Below, piece by piece: positions 23,789-34,569 of a stretch of 64,000 nt of DNA. Within the stretch, counting starts at the first letter, position 1. Each line of letters opens with the position of its first letter. The stretch covers positions 4,371,205-4,435,204 of the forward strand of contig JABBOT010000080.1 of assembly GCA_016165875.1 (NCBI GenBank). Direction: 5' to 3'. Both the position numbers and the translations under genes were made by a program. The notes under the pieces were generated by a model. It saw nothing but the letters and a program-made list of their open reading frames with translations. It was not told where the DNA came from and did not search any database. This stretch comes from Acanthopleura granulata. Lineage: Eukaryota > Mollusca > Polyplacophora > Chitonida > Chitonidae.

Positions 23789-25088
23789 TGGTGGGAACCT
23801 TGATCCGGAAGCAGAAGGTAGTGATCAGTCATTGGGACGAAGGAGCGTTGTTCATGGTAGGTTATTATCGGCACAAATATTATGCCATTAGGAAAAGTGC
23901 TTACGATTATGCAGTGCAGCAGCAACATCGACTGTGACAATTTAAACCTTTTGTGTTACGTTTCGATGTCACTTTAAAAAAAGGACTTTTCTAGGACAAC
24001 TAAGAAACTTTTTAACACACAATTCTATTTTATAATTGCACAATACATCATATGTAATGTGGTATTTTGAAAAACTAAATTTATAGTCTTTTAGACACCC
24101 ATCTGAAAAATGAGCATATATTCATTGTTTTGCTCTCAGGCCAATCATCACTACTCTCTGTGGTCACGTGGTGAGAGTACAGAATATGTAAACAGTTTAA
24201 CCCACGCGAGGCACATATGCCTTTTACAGTGTACGCTTTTACAGTGAAATAATAAATGAAAGCTCTTAGGTAAGAAACTCTTTCTGGAAAAGTAATCACA
24301 ATATGACTAGCCTTCAAATGTGATGGTTGCAATGCCTGCATAACTTAATAGATTGGCATAAATCAGAATTTCACCCATCTTTAGCATCATGTGTTTTATC
24401 ACCTAAAGGCTCCTGTTCTAACAATTATTTTAATAAATAATTTCCTGCTGCTCCATAATTAACTTAATTTCATAATTAATAACAAAATATATTTTTGGTT
24501 TTTAAGAAAACTTTATATTGTATATATAACATAAAATAAATGGCTTAATGTGTGAGCAAGTAAAAGTGAAAGTGTTTGAAAACAAGCTCTGTACATTGTA
24601 CAGAGCTTCTCTCTTCCACAAGATATCTTTTTAGTCGTTATCACTTACGACAAAAGGGCAGTTATTAATTCAATCCCAACCTGTTTAGCAATGTTTATTT
24701 TTGATTCTGAATGACAACTCTGTATTATAGAGGTATATTAATATTTCTGAAGAGCGGTTAGATCTATGCAAGATTTTCCCGTAAGATCTTGCTAATGAAA
24801 AGTTACTCAACACACTGTATTTCTCATTTTTAGTTTTTAATTGGGGTTACAGAAGCTATCGCAAGTTGCTTATAAAAACAAAGGCGTTGCACTGATTTAA
24901 TGGTCCTTTCATGCCAGCAAACCAATCACATCAGCTCCCATGCTTGTACCGGTATGAAATTGGGTATATTAATACTTCCTTTAACAGCATGCTTTTTTCT
25001 CCCATGAAAAGCTGAAAACTAGAAATGGTCAGCAATTCGGACCATGTCAGAAATAGTCATGATTGATGAATTAATTTAAGATATAGAA
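23789..25088. other. No gene seen; one perfect palindrome
   Basis: AT-rich intergenic DNA. The only structured feature is the palindrome at 24584-24608, described among the findings. Confidence 0.5.
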
Positions 25089-25225
25089 CAGTTTATTTAT
25101 TTGATTTGTGTTTACGCCGTTTTCAAGAATATTTCACTTTTGCGGCGGCGGCCAGCATTGTGGTGGGAGGAAAGCGGGTAGAGACCGGGAGAAACCCACA
25201 ACCATTCGCAGGTTGTGGGGTGAGT
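25089..25225 (-). mobile_element. SINE type 1, 5'-truncated
   Basis: On the minus strand: CCACAACCTGCGAATGGTTG, GTGGGTTTCTCCCGGTCTCT, CCTCCCACCACAATGCTGGC, then the tail ending AAATAAATAAAC. The head is absent. Confidence 0.8.
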
Positions 25226-25914
25226 TGACTTCACATTGTTGCTCATATAGATTACTGTACATTTCAGCAATTATTCCTAAGGCTTTAGTAGCAATACCTT
25301 ATGGGCAACTCGGGTTGGACTGTGTATGCGGCTTATTGGCAGCTAAAGAACACTCGTAATTTAATAGTACACTGTATGAGATTTGCCTCGATCCTACTCT
25401 ACGTGTCACAAATGGAACTTTTCATCATCTTGTTTATTTCATAAAATAGGTGATTTACTTTGGCTTCCTGAAGTCAAAACTGATAAGTTCCATTACTGCA
25501 ACACTGCTGATTAGGGTATAAAGACTAAACATAAATAATCAAGGAATTATTTTATCTTAATTATAATTAATGTGTAATTCAGTTTTTTACTTAAAAAAGT
25601 CACAAGCTTTATGCAGAATTATATTAACAATTTAAATGCTTTATATCTTTCAGGTGTGTCGGCATGCAGTTCAGGAGGGTGGTGAATATGATTTAGGAAA
25701 GCCACAGGAAGTATGTAAAGATCTGCCTACATCAGCACCAACTTTATGAGTCGGAGGAGCAACTATGCTGGCTCAGTCGAATAGAACATAGTTTTCGACA
25801 CTACCGATTTTCTCTGGGCCACAATGATTAGGGCGTGTGCCCGAATCCTGCTGTTGAGGAGAGTTTATGCCATTACCGGTGAAGGGCAGTTTTGAACATC
25901 AGCTGATTTCGTCT
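25226..25914. other. No gene seen
   Basis: AT-rich sequence with no recognised feature. Confidence 0.4.
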
Positions 25915-25980
25915 ACCCATAAATCTGGCAGCTGTTGTATAAATGAAACATTTTCAAGTAAATCGTAAAACGTAAATCTC
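25915..25980 (+). mobile_element. SINE type 1 tail, very decayed
   Basis: GGCAGCTGTTGTATAAATGA, AACATTTTCAAGTAAATCG and TAAAACGTAAAT align to the standard tail with many substitutions. Confidence 0.5.
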
Positions 25981-26104
25981 TCAGATGAAACAAGTAACAC
26001 AGACTGATACAACACCGCTTGATGCCATACAACTGACTTTAAAATGTCATTGCTGTTTTTTTGATGATGATGTTGAATAAAGTTTAAAATAATTAAAACA
26101 AGCT

Positions 26105-26400
26105 GACATTTTGATCTTGTGTATGACGGTTGCCATGTCGTTGTACAGTTATCCAGGCGCAATTCATGCGAGAGCGGGTGTACAGTGCAACACGTTCCAC
26201 AGTCCGTATTGTGTCTTATGCAGACTTGCTCTATAACTTGTGTGCAATGCTCCTGGTCTGAATCCTTCCAGGCGCAATCTGAGTGCATAACTTGTGCACA
26301 AAGCGGCCACCAGTCCGAATTCTGTCCGATCCAATATGAGTGCATAACTTGTGTATAACAGGCCCCTGCTAGACCCACTGTGCGAGCGCGAGTGTATAAT
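26105..26400. repeat. Minisatellite of about 60 bp units
   Basis: About four diverged units, marked by repeated GAGTGCATAACTTGTG and CAGTCCG-ATT-TGTC segments. Units are close to a multiple of three, so long frames stay open on both strands: a Cys-rich frame at 26119-26358 (+) and a 159-codon frame at 25899-26378 (-). These are taken as by-products of the repeat, not genes. Confidence 0.6.
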
Positions 26401-26524
26401 TCAATGCGGTCTGAAATAAATTCTCAAACCATTTGAACCCGAAACAAATGGATTAAAATTAGCACACTGCTTGTAGGGAATGAGAAGTTTTACAGCCCTG
26501 AAATTTACAGCCCTGTATAAATGT

Positions 26525-26615
26525 GATTGTTTATTTATTTATAAAGCCATATTCGTAAATATTTCACTTATACAGTAGGTGTTTTATAGGTGGAGGAAAA
26601 GTCCACAGTTATGAG
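26525..26615 (-). mobile_element. SINE type 1 tail, decayed
   Basis: TTTATTTATTTATAAAGCCA, TATTCGTAAATATTTCACTT and ATACAGTAGG match the minus-strand tail with losses; a GGAGGAAA-G segment follows. Confidence 0.5.
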
Positions 26616-26669
26616 CGAACTCTCCCTGGTACATATACAAGCACACATGTCATATTGGAGGAACCGCCT

Positions 26670-27000
26670 AGTGACCTAGTGGTTTGAGTATCCGCCTTGA
26701 GGTTGGGAGATCAATCCGCAATCAATTAAGGGGAGGGTCATGCCAAAGACTTTGAATATGAGGCCTCTTACTGCCTCGATTGGCGTTCAGCACTGACAGA
26801 TTAGAGCAAGGAAACAGAACTGGTCGGTTCGGTGTCAGTATAATATAGATGGGTTGTCATGTCTGGTATCTTCCTCATGATATTCTAGTGGCGGCAGCAC
26901 TTTGGCGGCATGGACTCGCTCTGCCACCAAAAGACACAGTACTAAGGACTCCTTGTTGTCATTTGACTAAAATATTGTTAAGTGCAACGTAAAATCCAAG
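26670..27000 (+). mobile_element. SINE type 3, copy 2
   Basis: The tRNA-like head is well kept: GTGACCTAGTGGTTTGAGTA as A-box side and GGGAGATCAATCCGC as B-box side. The body matches 8935-9235 (TTGGCGTTCAGCACTGACAG, CAAGGAAACAGAACTGGTCG, GTGTCAGTATAATATAGATG, GTTGTCATGTCTGGTATCTT). The 3' end is CAACGTAAAATCCAAGCATA. Confidence 0.75.
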
Positions 27001-27789
27001 CATACATATATACATACATATAGGGTCATGTAGTGCTTATTCTCGTCTTGTCCTCTCTAGTTGGAAAAATTCTTCCTTGAATGTGATGTTTGTAAAGGTT
27101 TTGTTGAGTTTGGGAAAGTCATCACCAATTTGAAAATAAGCAGAGTAAAACAAGTTAAGTTAGTGAAACAGTTTGTTACCAACATGGTGTAGTTTTACGC
27201 TCAAGAATTCACAAAAGCAAACAGAGCTGTTGCTTCTTTCATTCTCGCATCGGAAAATAAATACACACATATTAACCACCGAGAATATGAGGAAAGTATC
27301 AAGTAAAAGGATTTTGTGTTCACCTAAAAGAATCTGGACACATGTTCGCATGTTTACCATATTTCGGAACAATGACCGTATCTTAAAAAGGTGATGGTTT
27401 AATCTTTCTAACGTTCCCTTTTGCAACATGTTAAACACTCAGAAATGAAGTTATGTAATACAACTCAAAATTAAAAAGAAAAGCAATCCTGGTACCCAGT
27501 AACCATGCACATAATCTATATTGTAGGTCTATGCTATGCATTAAGTTTACAGTATTATTTAAATTATACCATTAGCAATATATACACATAGCAATATGAT
27601 TAAAAGTTAGCTAATCCAATTGAATTTAACCGCTAGGTCACATAAGGTACCGCTGCAATCCCGGTACCTGGCAGGAAATTGTCTCACTTTCACGGTCAAT
27701 GGTCGACGAGGATCAGGTGGTTATCGGTCATTGAAGACCACATGTACGCCCCCCCCCCCCCAGCCACACCCAAGCATTACAGGTAAGTA

Positions 27790-27915
27790 AGTTGGTAAGT
27801 CACACGTGCAAATTCGTCAGCAACTTGTCAAAGGTGGGGTGATGTACTCAAGCTTCCTTCAAACCAATATGACTATCGAGGTATGATTAAAAGGTGAAAA
27901 ATTCTTCACTATATA
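27790..27915 (+). mobile_element. SINE type 2 fragment
   Basis: GTCACACGTGCAAATTCGTC, AGCAACTTGTCAAAGGTGGG and a late AGGTGAAAAATTCTTCACTA follow the type 2 order with many changes. It is preceded by a run of ten or more C at about 27750. Confidence 0.5.
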
Positions 27916-28044
27916 CAACCCTACAGAATCTGACACTGGTAAGGAAAGAGACGAATTTTGATATAAGCCATACTGGACGGAGTCTGCCATCTAGTAGAAC
28001 GGAAGACAGATGAAACGGTTGCGAAATAGCAATGAAACATCACA

Positions 28045-28165
28045 GCCACTGGGGGCTCACACAGTTAAAGAATGCCCGCTGCGACTATAACCCTTCACCA
28101 GCGAGGACCAGAGTTCTAATCCAGTCGATGATCTAACTGCAGCGGTTTTGTCAGGAGCTTCTCAG
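28045..28165 (+). mobile_element. tRNA-like SINE head, probably type 2
   Basis: CACACAGTTAAAGAATGCCC and GAGTTCTAATCCAGTCG stand at the spacing of A and B boxes. CGCTGCGACTATAACCCTTC lies between them, and GATCTAACTGCAGCGG follows. The body beyond 28165 is not recognised. Confidence 0.5.
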
Positions 28166-28400
28166 ACCCATCGATTGCCCACGATCCTTCCACAGACCCT
28201 CGCTCGACAATTTGAACATACTGCCCGAAACAACCGTGGGGCCATGTTGGGTCCGACGTTGGGAGATGGCACAAATGACAGGGCAATAAGAGCATGGTGG
28301 GGCAACGTTACAAAGAGATGGCCGAATCCTGTGGTCTCTTGGCAGCATGGCTTCTCAACAACACGAAGCTTTGCAAGTCCCTCCATGTGACAATGTCATG
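28166..28400. other. GC-rich block, open on both strands
   Basis: GC-rich, with 65-80 codon frames on both strands and no splice sites that fit. It follows the SINE head directly, so it may be the body of an unrecognised repeat. No gene is claimed. Confidence 0.3.
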
Positions 28401-28757
28401 GCAGAAGAAGCGCAGATTGGCAAACGTCTGAGTCTTTGCACTTATACTGTCAGACGTAGGCCTACAGACTACTTAAACACCTTTTTAAACTGTCCAATAC
28501 AAGGCTGATTTCAGTTTTTCAGATCTCTGTTTACAACTATTGATGCAAGAAGCATGCCCGTGTTTCCAAAAATGAAGGAGCGGACTTTTATGTCCGGATG
28601 ACCATTACATCATTAGTGTTTTAGCACAGCATATAAAGTGACACAGCTGACTTTGAGAACTCCAGAAAGTCGATTTAACTTAACATCTGTTGGCATTTCA
28701 CCCAGTTATAAATATTTTTAAACCTTAATTTAAAATGATTATTCTGTTGTTTCTTCC

Positions 28758-28800
28758 CTCCCTCTGTTATAGGATATGATGACGTTCAGACTAACGGTTG
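28758..28800 (+). pseudogene. Extra copy of the GPCR 5' end
   Basis: CCTCTGTTATAG, GATATG, ATGACGTTCAGACTAACGG repeats the acceptor, leader and first codons of the GPCR gene. A second such start lies 144 bp downstream at 28905. The copy loses similarity after about ten codons, so it is a partial tandem duplication of the exon's beginning. Confidence 0.6.
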
Positions 28801-28904
28801 CCCTTTCTCAAATTGATGCCCTCTTCCAATTTTGCACCCTTTTCCAAACATCAATAAGTTTAAATGAAACTATGGTTTTCTTTCCTTTCTACCCTCTGTT
28901 ACAG

Positions 28905-29970
28905 GATATGATGAGTGTCCGGTTACTGGTTGTCCTGTGTGTCACAGCTCTGATCACTGCCACCATGTCCGCATCCGACAGCACCACGGATCACGTGACC
29001 CAGGAGGTCGACCAGAGGTTGAAAATGTCACAAGAAACGGAAGCTATTATCAGGATGGTGTGAGATTTGACATGTGTGACCAGAATGTGGACGTGACGTT
29101 TGCTGCGGATGACAACACACCGAAGGTGTTTCAGACTATACAATCCTCTGTATTCCGATTTTATTTTCCATTCGCCACTCTCTTTAACGCTTTCAGCCGC
29201 ACTGCCACACTTTTAGCAATACGGATACACAATTTGAAAACCAGCGGCGATGTGTATATTGTGGGTATTGCCTTGGCACATTTGATATGAGTCATAATTT
29301 ACATACTGTGGGACTGCAATCAGTTTGAAGCTTTTATCCACAAACCGGCGTTGGCAGACCTTGTACATTTATAACGTGGCGTATTTTATTCTCTTTTTGT
29401 ATATCATCATTTCTGCCAATGTTTAAACTGTTAACATTTCTGGCGTTGAATGTCTGTTTGCCATTCGATATTCTTTTAAAGCTCCAATAACGTGTAACAG
29501 ATTTCGCGCCGTGAAGGCTGTTATCTGTATTTTTATTGTCGCTTTACTTACAAACTCAGATCGGTATTTCGTCAGAAGAGTAAGGTTGGATATCGATCAA
29601 ATGAAACGATGCATAGAAAGTATTACACTGAACTTGGTAGAAACTTGTTGGTTAACAGAATACAGTATTGCTTTTATGCTATACCTTTTGTTGTCGTACC
29701 TGTTATACCACTGGGCGTTGTGAACATCTCCATTTTACTCACATCTCCATTTTACTCACATTTCCATTTTACTCACATCTCCATTTTACTCACTTTATGC
29801 ACAGTGCGTAGAAAGCAACCTGTTCTAAAGGGAGGAATGGTCGATTCGGACCACAGCAGAAATGTCCAAATAGAGCGTGTGCTTGTTGCTTACATGTCCG
29901 GTCTGCAGTGTGATGTCGGCAACAAGTGTAGGGACTGTCGCCATTCACAGAATCTCCGTTTGGATAACTG
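28905..29970 (+). pseudogene. Decayed paralogue of the 44 kb GPCR
   Basis: It begins after a CTCTGTTACAG acceptor with a start at 28911 and a signal-peptide-like RLLVVLCVTALITATMSAS, almost the same as the intact paralogue. It then shows frameshifts (about 29010-29060), a stop at 29288-29290 where the paralogue has Tyr, missing and scrambled TM3-TM4 sequence, and an insertion of 17 bp repeats after TM5 at 29730-29800. The last recognisable piece is VQIERVLVAYMSG near 29900. Segments such as FAADDNTPKVFQTIQSSVFR, RIQYCFYAIPFVVVPVIPLG and VRRKQPVLKGGMVDSD give the match. A functional receptor cannot be made from it. Confidence 0.85.
29730..29800 (+). repeat. 17 bp minisatellite inside the GPCR pseudogene
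   Basis: Four head-to-tail copies of ATCTCCATTTTACTCAC, one with a single change. The paralogue has the matching ATCGCCATTTTAGTCAAC only once, so the array arose by local expansion of receptor coding sequence. Confidence 0.8.
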
Positions 29971-30117
29971 ACTCGAATATTTCCAAGACACAGCGACAAA
30001 ACTAACATGACAGGACAACTGACACATGTAACTTTTTGTTGGATAACATGGGCAACACGAAGTTAGCTCTTGTTGTCCAGCAAAAGTAGGGTGATACTGG
30101 ATGGTTTGGGTGTGGGC

Positions 30118-30330
30118 TTGAGTGCTATTAATAACACTGTCTCAGACAACCTTCGAAGGACGCGTAAGACCTGAAGATCGCAGATTAACGGATTTCGCGG
30201 AAGGAGCGTGGAAGGAGCGTGGAAGGAGCCTTTTGTCTCAATCAGCGTCTTCTGCGACCCTCCGCGTATTACCAGGGGCCGCGAAGGCCTTGGTCAAAGA
30301 AATGGACGCTATTGGCCCCTGAACTTTCAT
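30118..30330. other. GC-rich block with a short tandem repeat
   Basis: Three copies of GTGGAAGGAGC-type units at 30200-30230 sit in an otherwise unique GC-rich stretch. Frames are open but carry no splice or domain support. Confidence 0.35.
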
Positions 30331-30492
30331 GTAGTATCAGTGAATAAATTTTCTTGCATGTACACTCAGCACCAATCAATTTTATACAAGGATTTTTCAC
30401 AACATCGACGCTTATAGTTAACATGCCTACGTACAGCTTTTTAAGTGAATTTCTGATGAAGTAATCGATGACATGTGACCTACATGATTTAG

Positions 30493-30705
30493 GAGGATCT
30501 GGGCGTATTAATTGAAATACTGGCTGATGTACTTGTTGAAATACTGGTATTGATTCTGGTCACATTGTGTTGTTGGAAGTACATAGAAGTGGTGATAGAT
30601 ATTATATATGAGACAGTGTGGGAATGGATATGTTACAGGGCTGGCTATATAAGTGTACAGCATACCACGCCTATAATGTATATGATCCCTCACACGCCTA
30701 CACCG
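30493..30705 (+). CDS. Possible membrane-segment exon, unknown protein
   Basis: It lies between an ATGATTTAG acceptor and a CCG/GTGAGC donor: 71 open codons, phase 0 at both ends. It includes a strongly hydrophobic helix (ILADVLVEILVLILVTLCCW) followed by acidic residues. Hydrophobic frames arise easily in AT-rich DNA, and no partner exon was found, so support is weak. A second overlapping frame (ending 30800) also ends in a hydrophobic helix. Confidence 0.2.
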
Positions 30706-30800
30706 GTGAGCATCGACTGGCGCAATCACCGCTGGAAACAGTCGTTTTCACCTTCTTCTGGGTGTATCTATTGATATATGCTTTGTATACATTCTGGTAA

Positions 30801-31534
30801 AAGATCGTGGCGTCGAAATCAACATGGGCGATCCGGGTCAATGATCGCAAGACCGGTTTCCAAATCTACAAAAGAAAGAAGGTATATAAAATAGAATAAA
30901 AATTAGGACGGATTCATGCAAAGAGAAGCAGGCAACAGTTTGCAATGGTCACGGAAAGACGCACCAAATGTTTTAGACGAATGAATAAGGTCAAAATCCA
31001 AATCGTGTACCATGCTAGCTGACGTGATATCTCTAATCAAACATGTATCTCAGTTGCGCTTTAATTGCAACTGTTAATGTAGAGATCGTGGCGATCATGC
31101 TTAATACGATGAACACACCTAATGCTGACTAAGCGGAATTAGACATAATTATGAAGCAGAGTTCACATTTACTGACAGGGTAGGTGTAGTCAATGTAAAC
31201 TTTAAAAAACCTAGAGTGAAGACGTTTGATGCAACACATCAGTAATTAATAGCGACTGATGTTGACTGAAATTATCACACAACACACAAGATGTAACAAA
31301 TGCTACACGGAGAGATATGAACACACCATACACATAAATCTTTGGTATATCGCTGTCCAAGTAGGGATATTATCAAAATCTTGTCATGACAGGAAACCTG
31401 TTGTTTCTACACAGGTACCAGACAAGGTAAGGCATATCTGGAGAGTCAGTAGTTTCCTTTAAAGGTGGATGTAAAACCTTTACAGCCTTTGCTATGTACG
31501 GGCTATTTACAATTGACAAATCAATAATATACCG
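30801..31534. other. No gene seen
   Basis: AT-rich, with no recognisable repeat or exon. Confidence 0.45.
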
Positions 31535-31778
31535 TCGATAGCGCAGCGCAATGACCCAGAAGCCTCCCACCAAATACGTTCGCTGTGAGTTCAATTCCGG
31601 CTCATGTTGGCTTCCTCTCCGGCCGTACGTGGGAAGGTCCTCCATCAATCTGTGGATGATCGTGAGTTTCTCCGGACTCTGTCCGGATTCCTGCCAACGT
31701 AATGCTGGCCGCCGTCGTATAAGTGAAATATTCTTGAGTACGGCGTAAAACACCAATCAAATAAATAATTATAATAAA
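31535..31778 (+). mobile_element. SINE type 1, nearly full length
   Basis: The head is cut at the A-box side. B-box GTGAGTTCAATTCCGGCTCA, GGCTTCCTCTCCGGCCGTAC, GTGGGAAGGTCCTCCATCAA, CGTAATGCTGGCCGCCGTCG and the tail with AAATAAATAATTATAATAAA are all clear. The long minus-strand frame over it is a shadow. Confidence 0.85.
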
Positions 31779-34560
31779 TCAATATTCCGTGTAGTTAATG
31801 AGAGAGATGGAGCCTGATGAAGATTATTCTTTAATAGCTTCTGCATATAGTCGTGTTCATACGAAAACAGCTAGACGGCTGCCAAAAGTGGCCAGTTTGT
31901 ACCCTCTGAATACCTATACACCGGTGATAAATGGTTCTCCCAAATTTCATGTACATGTCACCAATGAGAAACTCAAGTAACTCACTAAACACGACATTCC
32001 ATGAATGGTAGCCCGTGTGTGTAGTAGAACTGAAGAACGTTTTGTTGCCTTAGACATTAATATATAGTGTTGACTAGTTTTATTAAACATATAAACAATT
32101 AATGATGGCATTTTAAATAAATATCGTAGTACAGAGAACAGAGAAATCCGAAGTGGAAATGTCCTTGTACCGTATGTGTATTTGAGCGTCTTGTTCGGCA
32201 GTGAGACGTTTTGAGTTCTTATGAATCTCGTACAGAAAACGGTGGGGACGGGTAGGGATTGGCTGTGTCTCTAAAGTGTGTTGAAGAACTGCCAGGTAAT
32301 TTTGAAGGTATAAACTATGACAAATAATGGTTGGAAAAAAGTCCATTACTTGTGGCTACAATTAAACACAAAAATATTATCCAATGAGGAAGTGATATAG
32401 TGGGGGTGGGGTGGGGTCGTGGGGTGTGGAAGGACAGAGCAGTATGATGTTGGGATGCTGGCTGCCTGGAAATTGTCATCAAGTTTCTGGCCTTTTTTAT
32501 TGTTTTGGATTGTATTTTTGTGAGATTGTGCATTCTATGAGATAACTATTTACGATAACTAATCAGGGGCAAGTAAATACGTAATTTTCTGAAGACGCCT
32601 GTGGTTTGTAAACCTGGACATTATTTCTGTAAGAAAAACTGCATTTTTGAGCGAGCCACCTGGCGGTGAGCTATACAAGGATACGACCTTTTTGAAGACA
32701 GAATTGAAACATACAATGCCGCAGTAGGATGGCGATGTGTCGAGGACACGCTAAAGGACCAAGGACATCCTATCGTATTCTTCGAAACAGAGGAAGGATA
32801 AAATTGAATTTAGACTCATAAACGAGACAGGTCAATGGCTTGAAATTTAAAACGTACCTTTTCAAGTTCGTAAGTTCGACTACGCACATCAGTCGTAAGT
32901 TCCAAAACGTCCATCAGTGACTTTTGTGTGTAGCTGCAGAGTCAGAAAATATATCGGAATTGTGGTGGAATGCGATGTTTACATCTCTGTAACGTACATA
33001 CACAGGAACATTGATGAAGGGTGGTGCAGTCATTTGGCTGCTGCTTAGAAGAAAGCTCATTTTAATTCAGCTTTACACTCAACATCTGTTGGTTGCACTC
33101 AACCAGTTCAGTTAATGGGGGCTGGGTCAGAAACCAGCTCACTTATCAGGATTCTAAACCTCAAAAGCTTCCATTTTATTAGTAAAGGAAAGCATTGGAA
33201 GGGGTTCTAGGATTCAGCTGAAAAGGCTGTGCATACAAACTCTAAAATGTTTTAACCTGACTGAGATTTTTCAGGCCTTAGCCTCAATCACAGGGTTGAC
33301 TTTATGAAGCGAAATCTACACAGCGGTTGCAGAATTTCTTTGTGAAAGTCTGGTTTAAATACTTACCATTGTACTGTTGTGCTGTCATCCAATAATAATA
33401 CCAGTAACTCTAGGTTTCTCTTGGATTATCTCGAGCAACATTAAGGTCATTGGAGACAGTCAAAACAAGATGTCCAAGTTTTTACTCCATAGGAGCATAT
33501 TGGATCATCTTGTAATATACAAGGAGACATCCAGGCTTTTGAGTTTAAGGCAAACTACCAGATCTTCTCAAAACTTAAATAATGTTACGGGAAAATAGTA
33601 ACTTGTGGACAGCTTAATGTCCAGTTCCATCGAGAAGTGACCCCCAGAGGACACACCATCGTGGAATCCACAACGCCACAGCTAAAATTCCTGCGTTTGA
33701 ATCACAACCCACAATGCTCTGTGCAAGCACTTCCCAATGTTCTTCACTTCAAACTGAGATTACAATTTTTTTCTGCCTTAACTAGAATCATCAAGCTCCA
33801 GGATCACGAAACTATCTTAGGACTTAAGTCTAATTTTGTCTTAACTTGTGGCATTATTCACGAGCATAGATATGGTCTTAAATGCTAGTCTTCAAATTTG
33901 TTTTGACAGCCTAGTTTATCTCTATGTATTAAAGTTAAAGCTTTCTAAGATAACTTACAATTTCAGTGCATCAGAAAAGTTAAAAGGTAAGACTAAGCCT
34001 GACCTAAGTCAAAGACAGCTTTTTGATCTTGGGGCCTGGACTACATCATCCTTAGCGAAGTCTCCAAACCACAGCTCAGGCCGTCAACCAGTAAAACAAC
34101 ATCCACAGTCAAATTCCAGTTGGCCAGTTGCATTACTGGAATTAACATTACAATGTCTCCAAATCTATGTAATTTTAACGGAAGATAGTTACTTGGAAAT
34201 AGAAGTGGTCAGCAGTTTGCAATTATGTTGGAGAGACACATGTGTAATAACTGATGCCCCAAGCCCATCACGTAATCCACAGTTTTAAGATTGAAAAGCT
34301 CATGTTTGAATTATACATGATATCCTGCTATACAGCATATTGCTTCAGATTTTTTCAGAGAACTTAGGGATGACCTTAGGGATAAATTTAACGGTAATGA
34401 CATTACCAGAATATCAGTTCACCAGCATTACAAAATACATTACAAGTATTTTCAGATATTCATTGGAATAAGGAGAACAACCGTACACTTTAGATAAGTT
34501 TCAACATAGACAACGATGGAGTTTTTCATTTCCACCGGAAGCTCAAACTGTCAGAATTGT
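31779..34560. other. No gene recognised; one G-rich run
   Basis: A G-rich run at 32401-32425 has quadruplex spacing. Frames at 31798-31980, 33377-33888 and 33848-34288 are open but show no splice sites, domain or signal that I can support. Some segments after about 34200 may be very old copies of the tandem unit that follows. Confidence 0.4.
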
Positions 34561-34569
34561 CCCTCGTAG

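Noticed and set aside
25899..26378. 159-codon open frame on the minus strand
   Set aside because: Its length comes from the minisatellite unit being near a multiple of three and from a decayed SINE tail at its end. No start context, splice site or domain was found.
31373..31756. 127-codon minus-strand frame
   Set aside because: Most of it is the reverse strand of a SINE copy; the same peptide beginning ([13 protein letters not shown]) appears at other SINE copies.
33848..34288. 146-codon open frame on the plus strand
   Set aside because: No domain, no splice signals and no composition change. Long frames of this size are expected occasionally in 64 kb read six ways.
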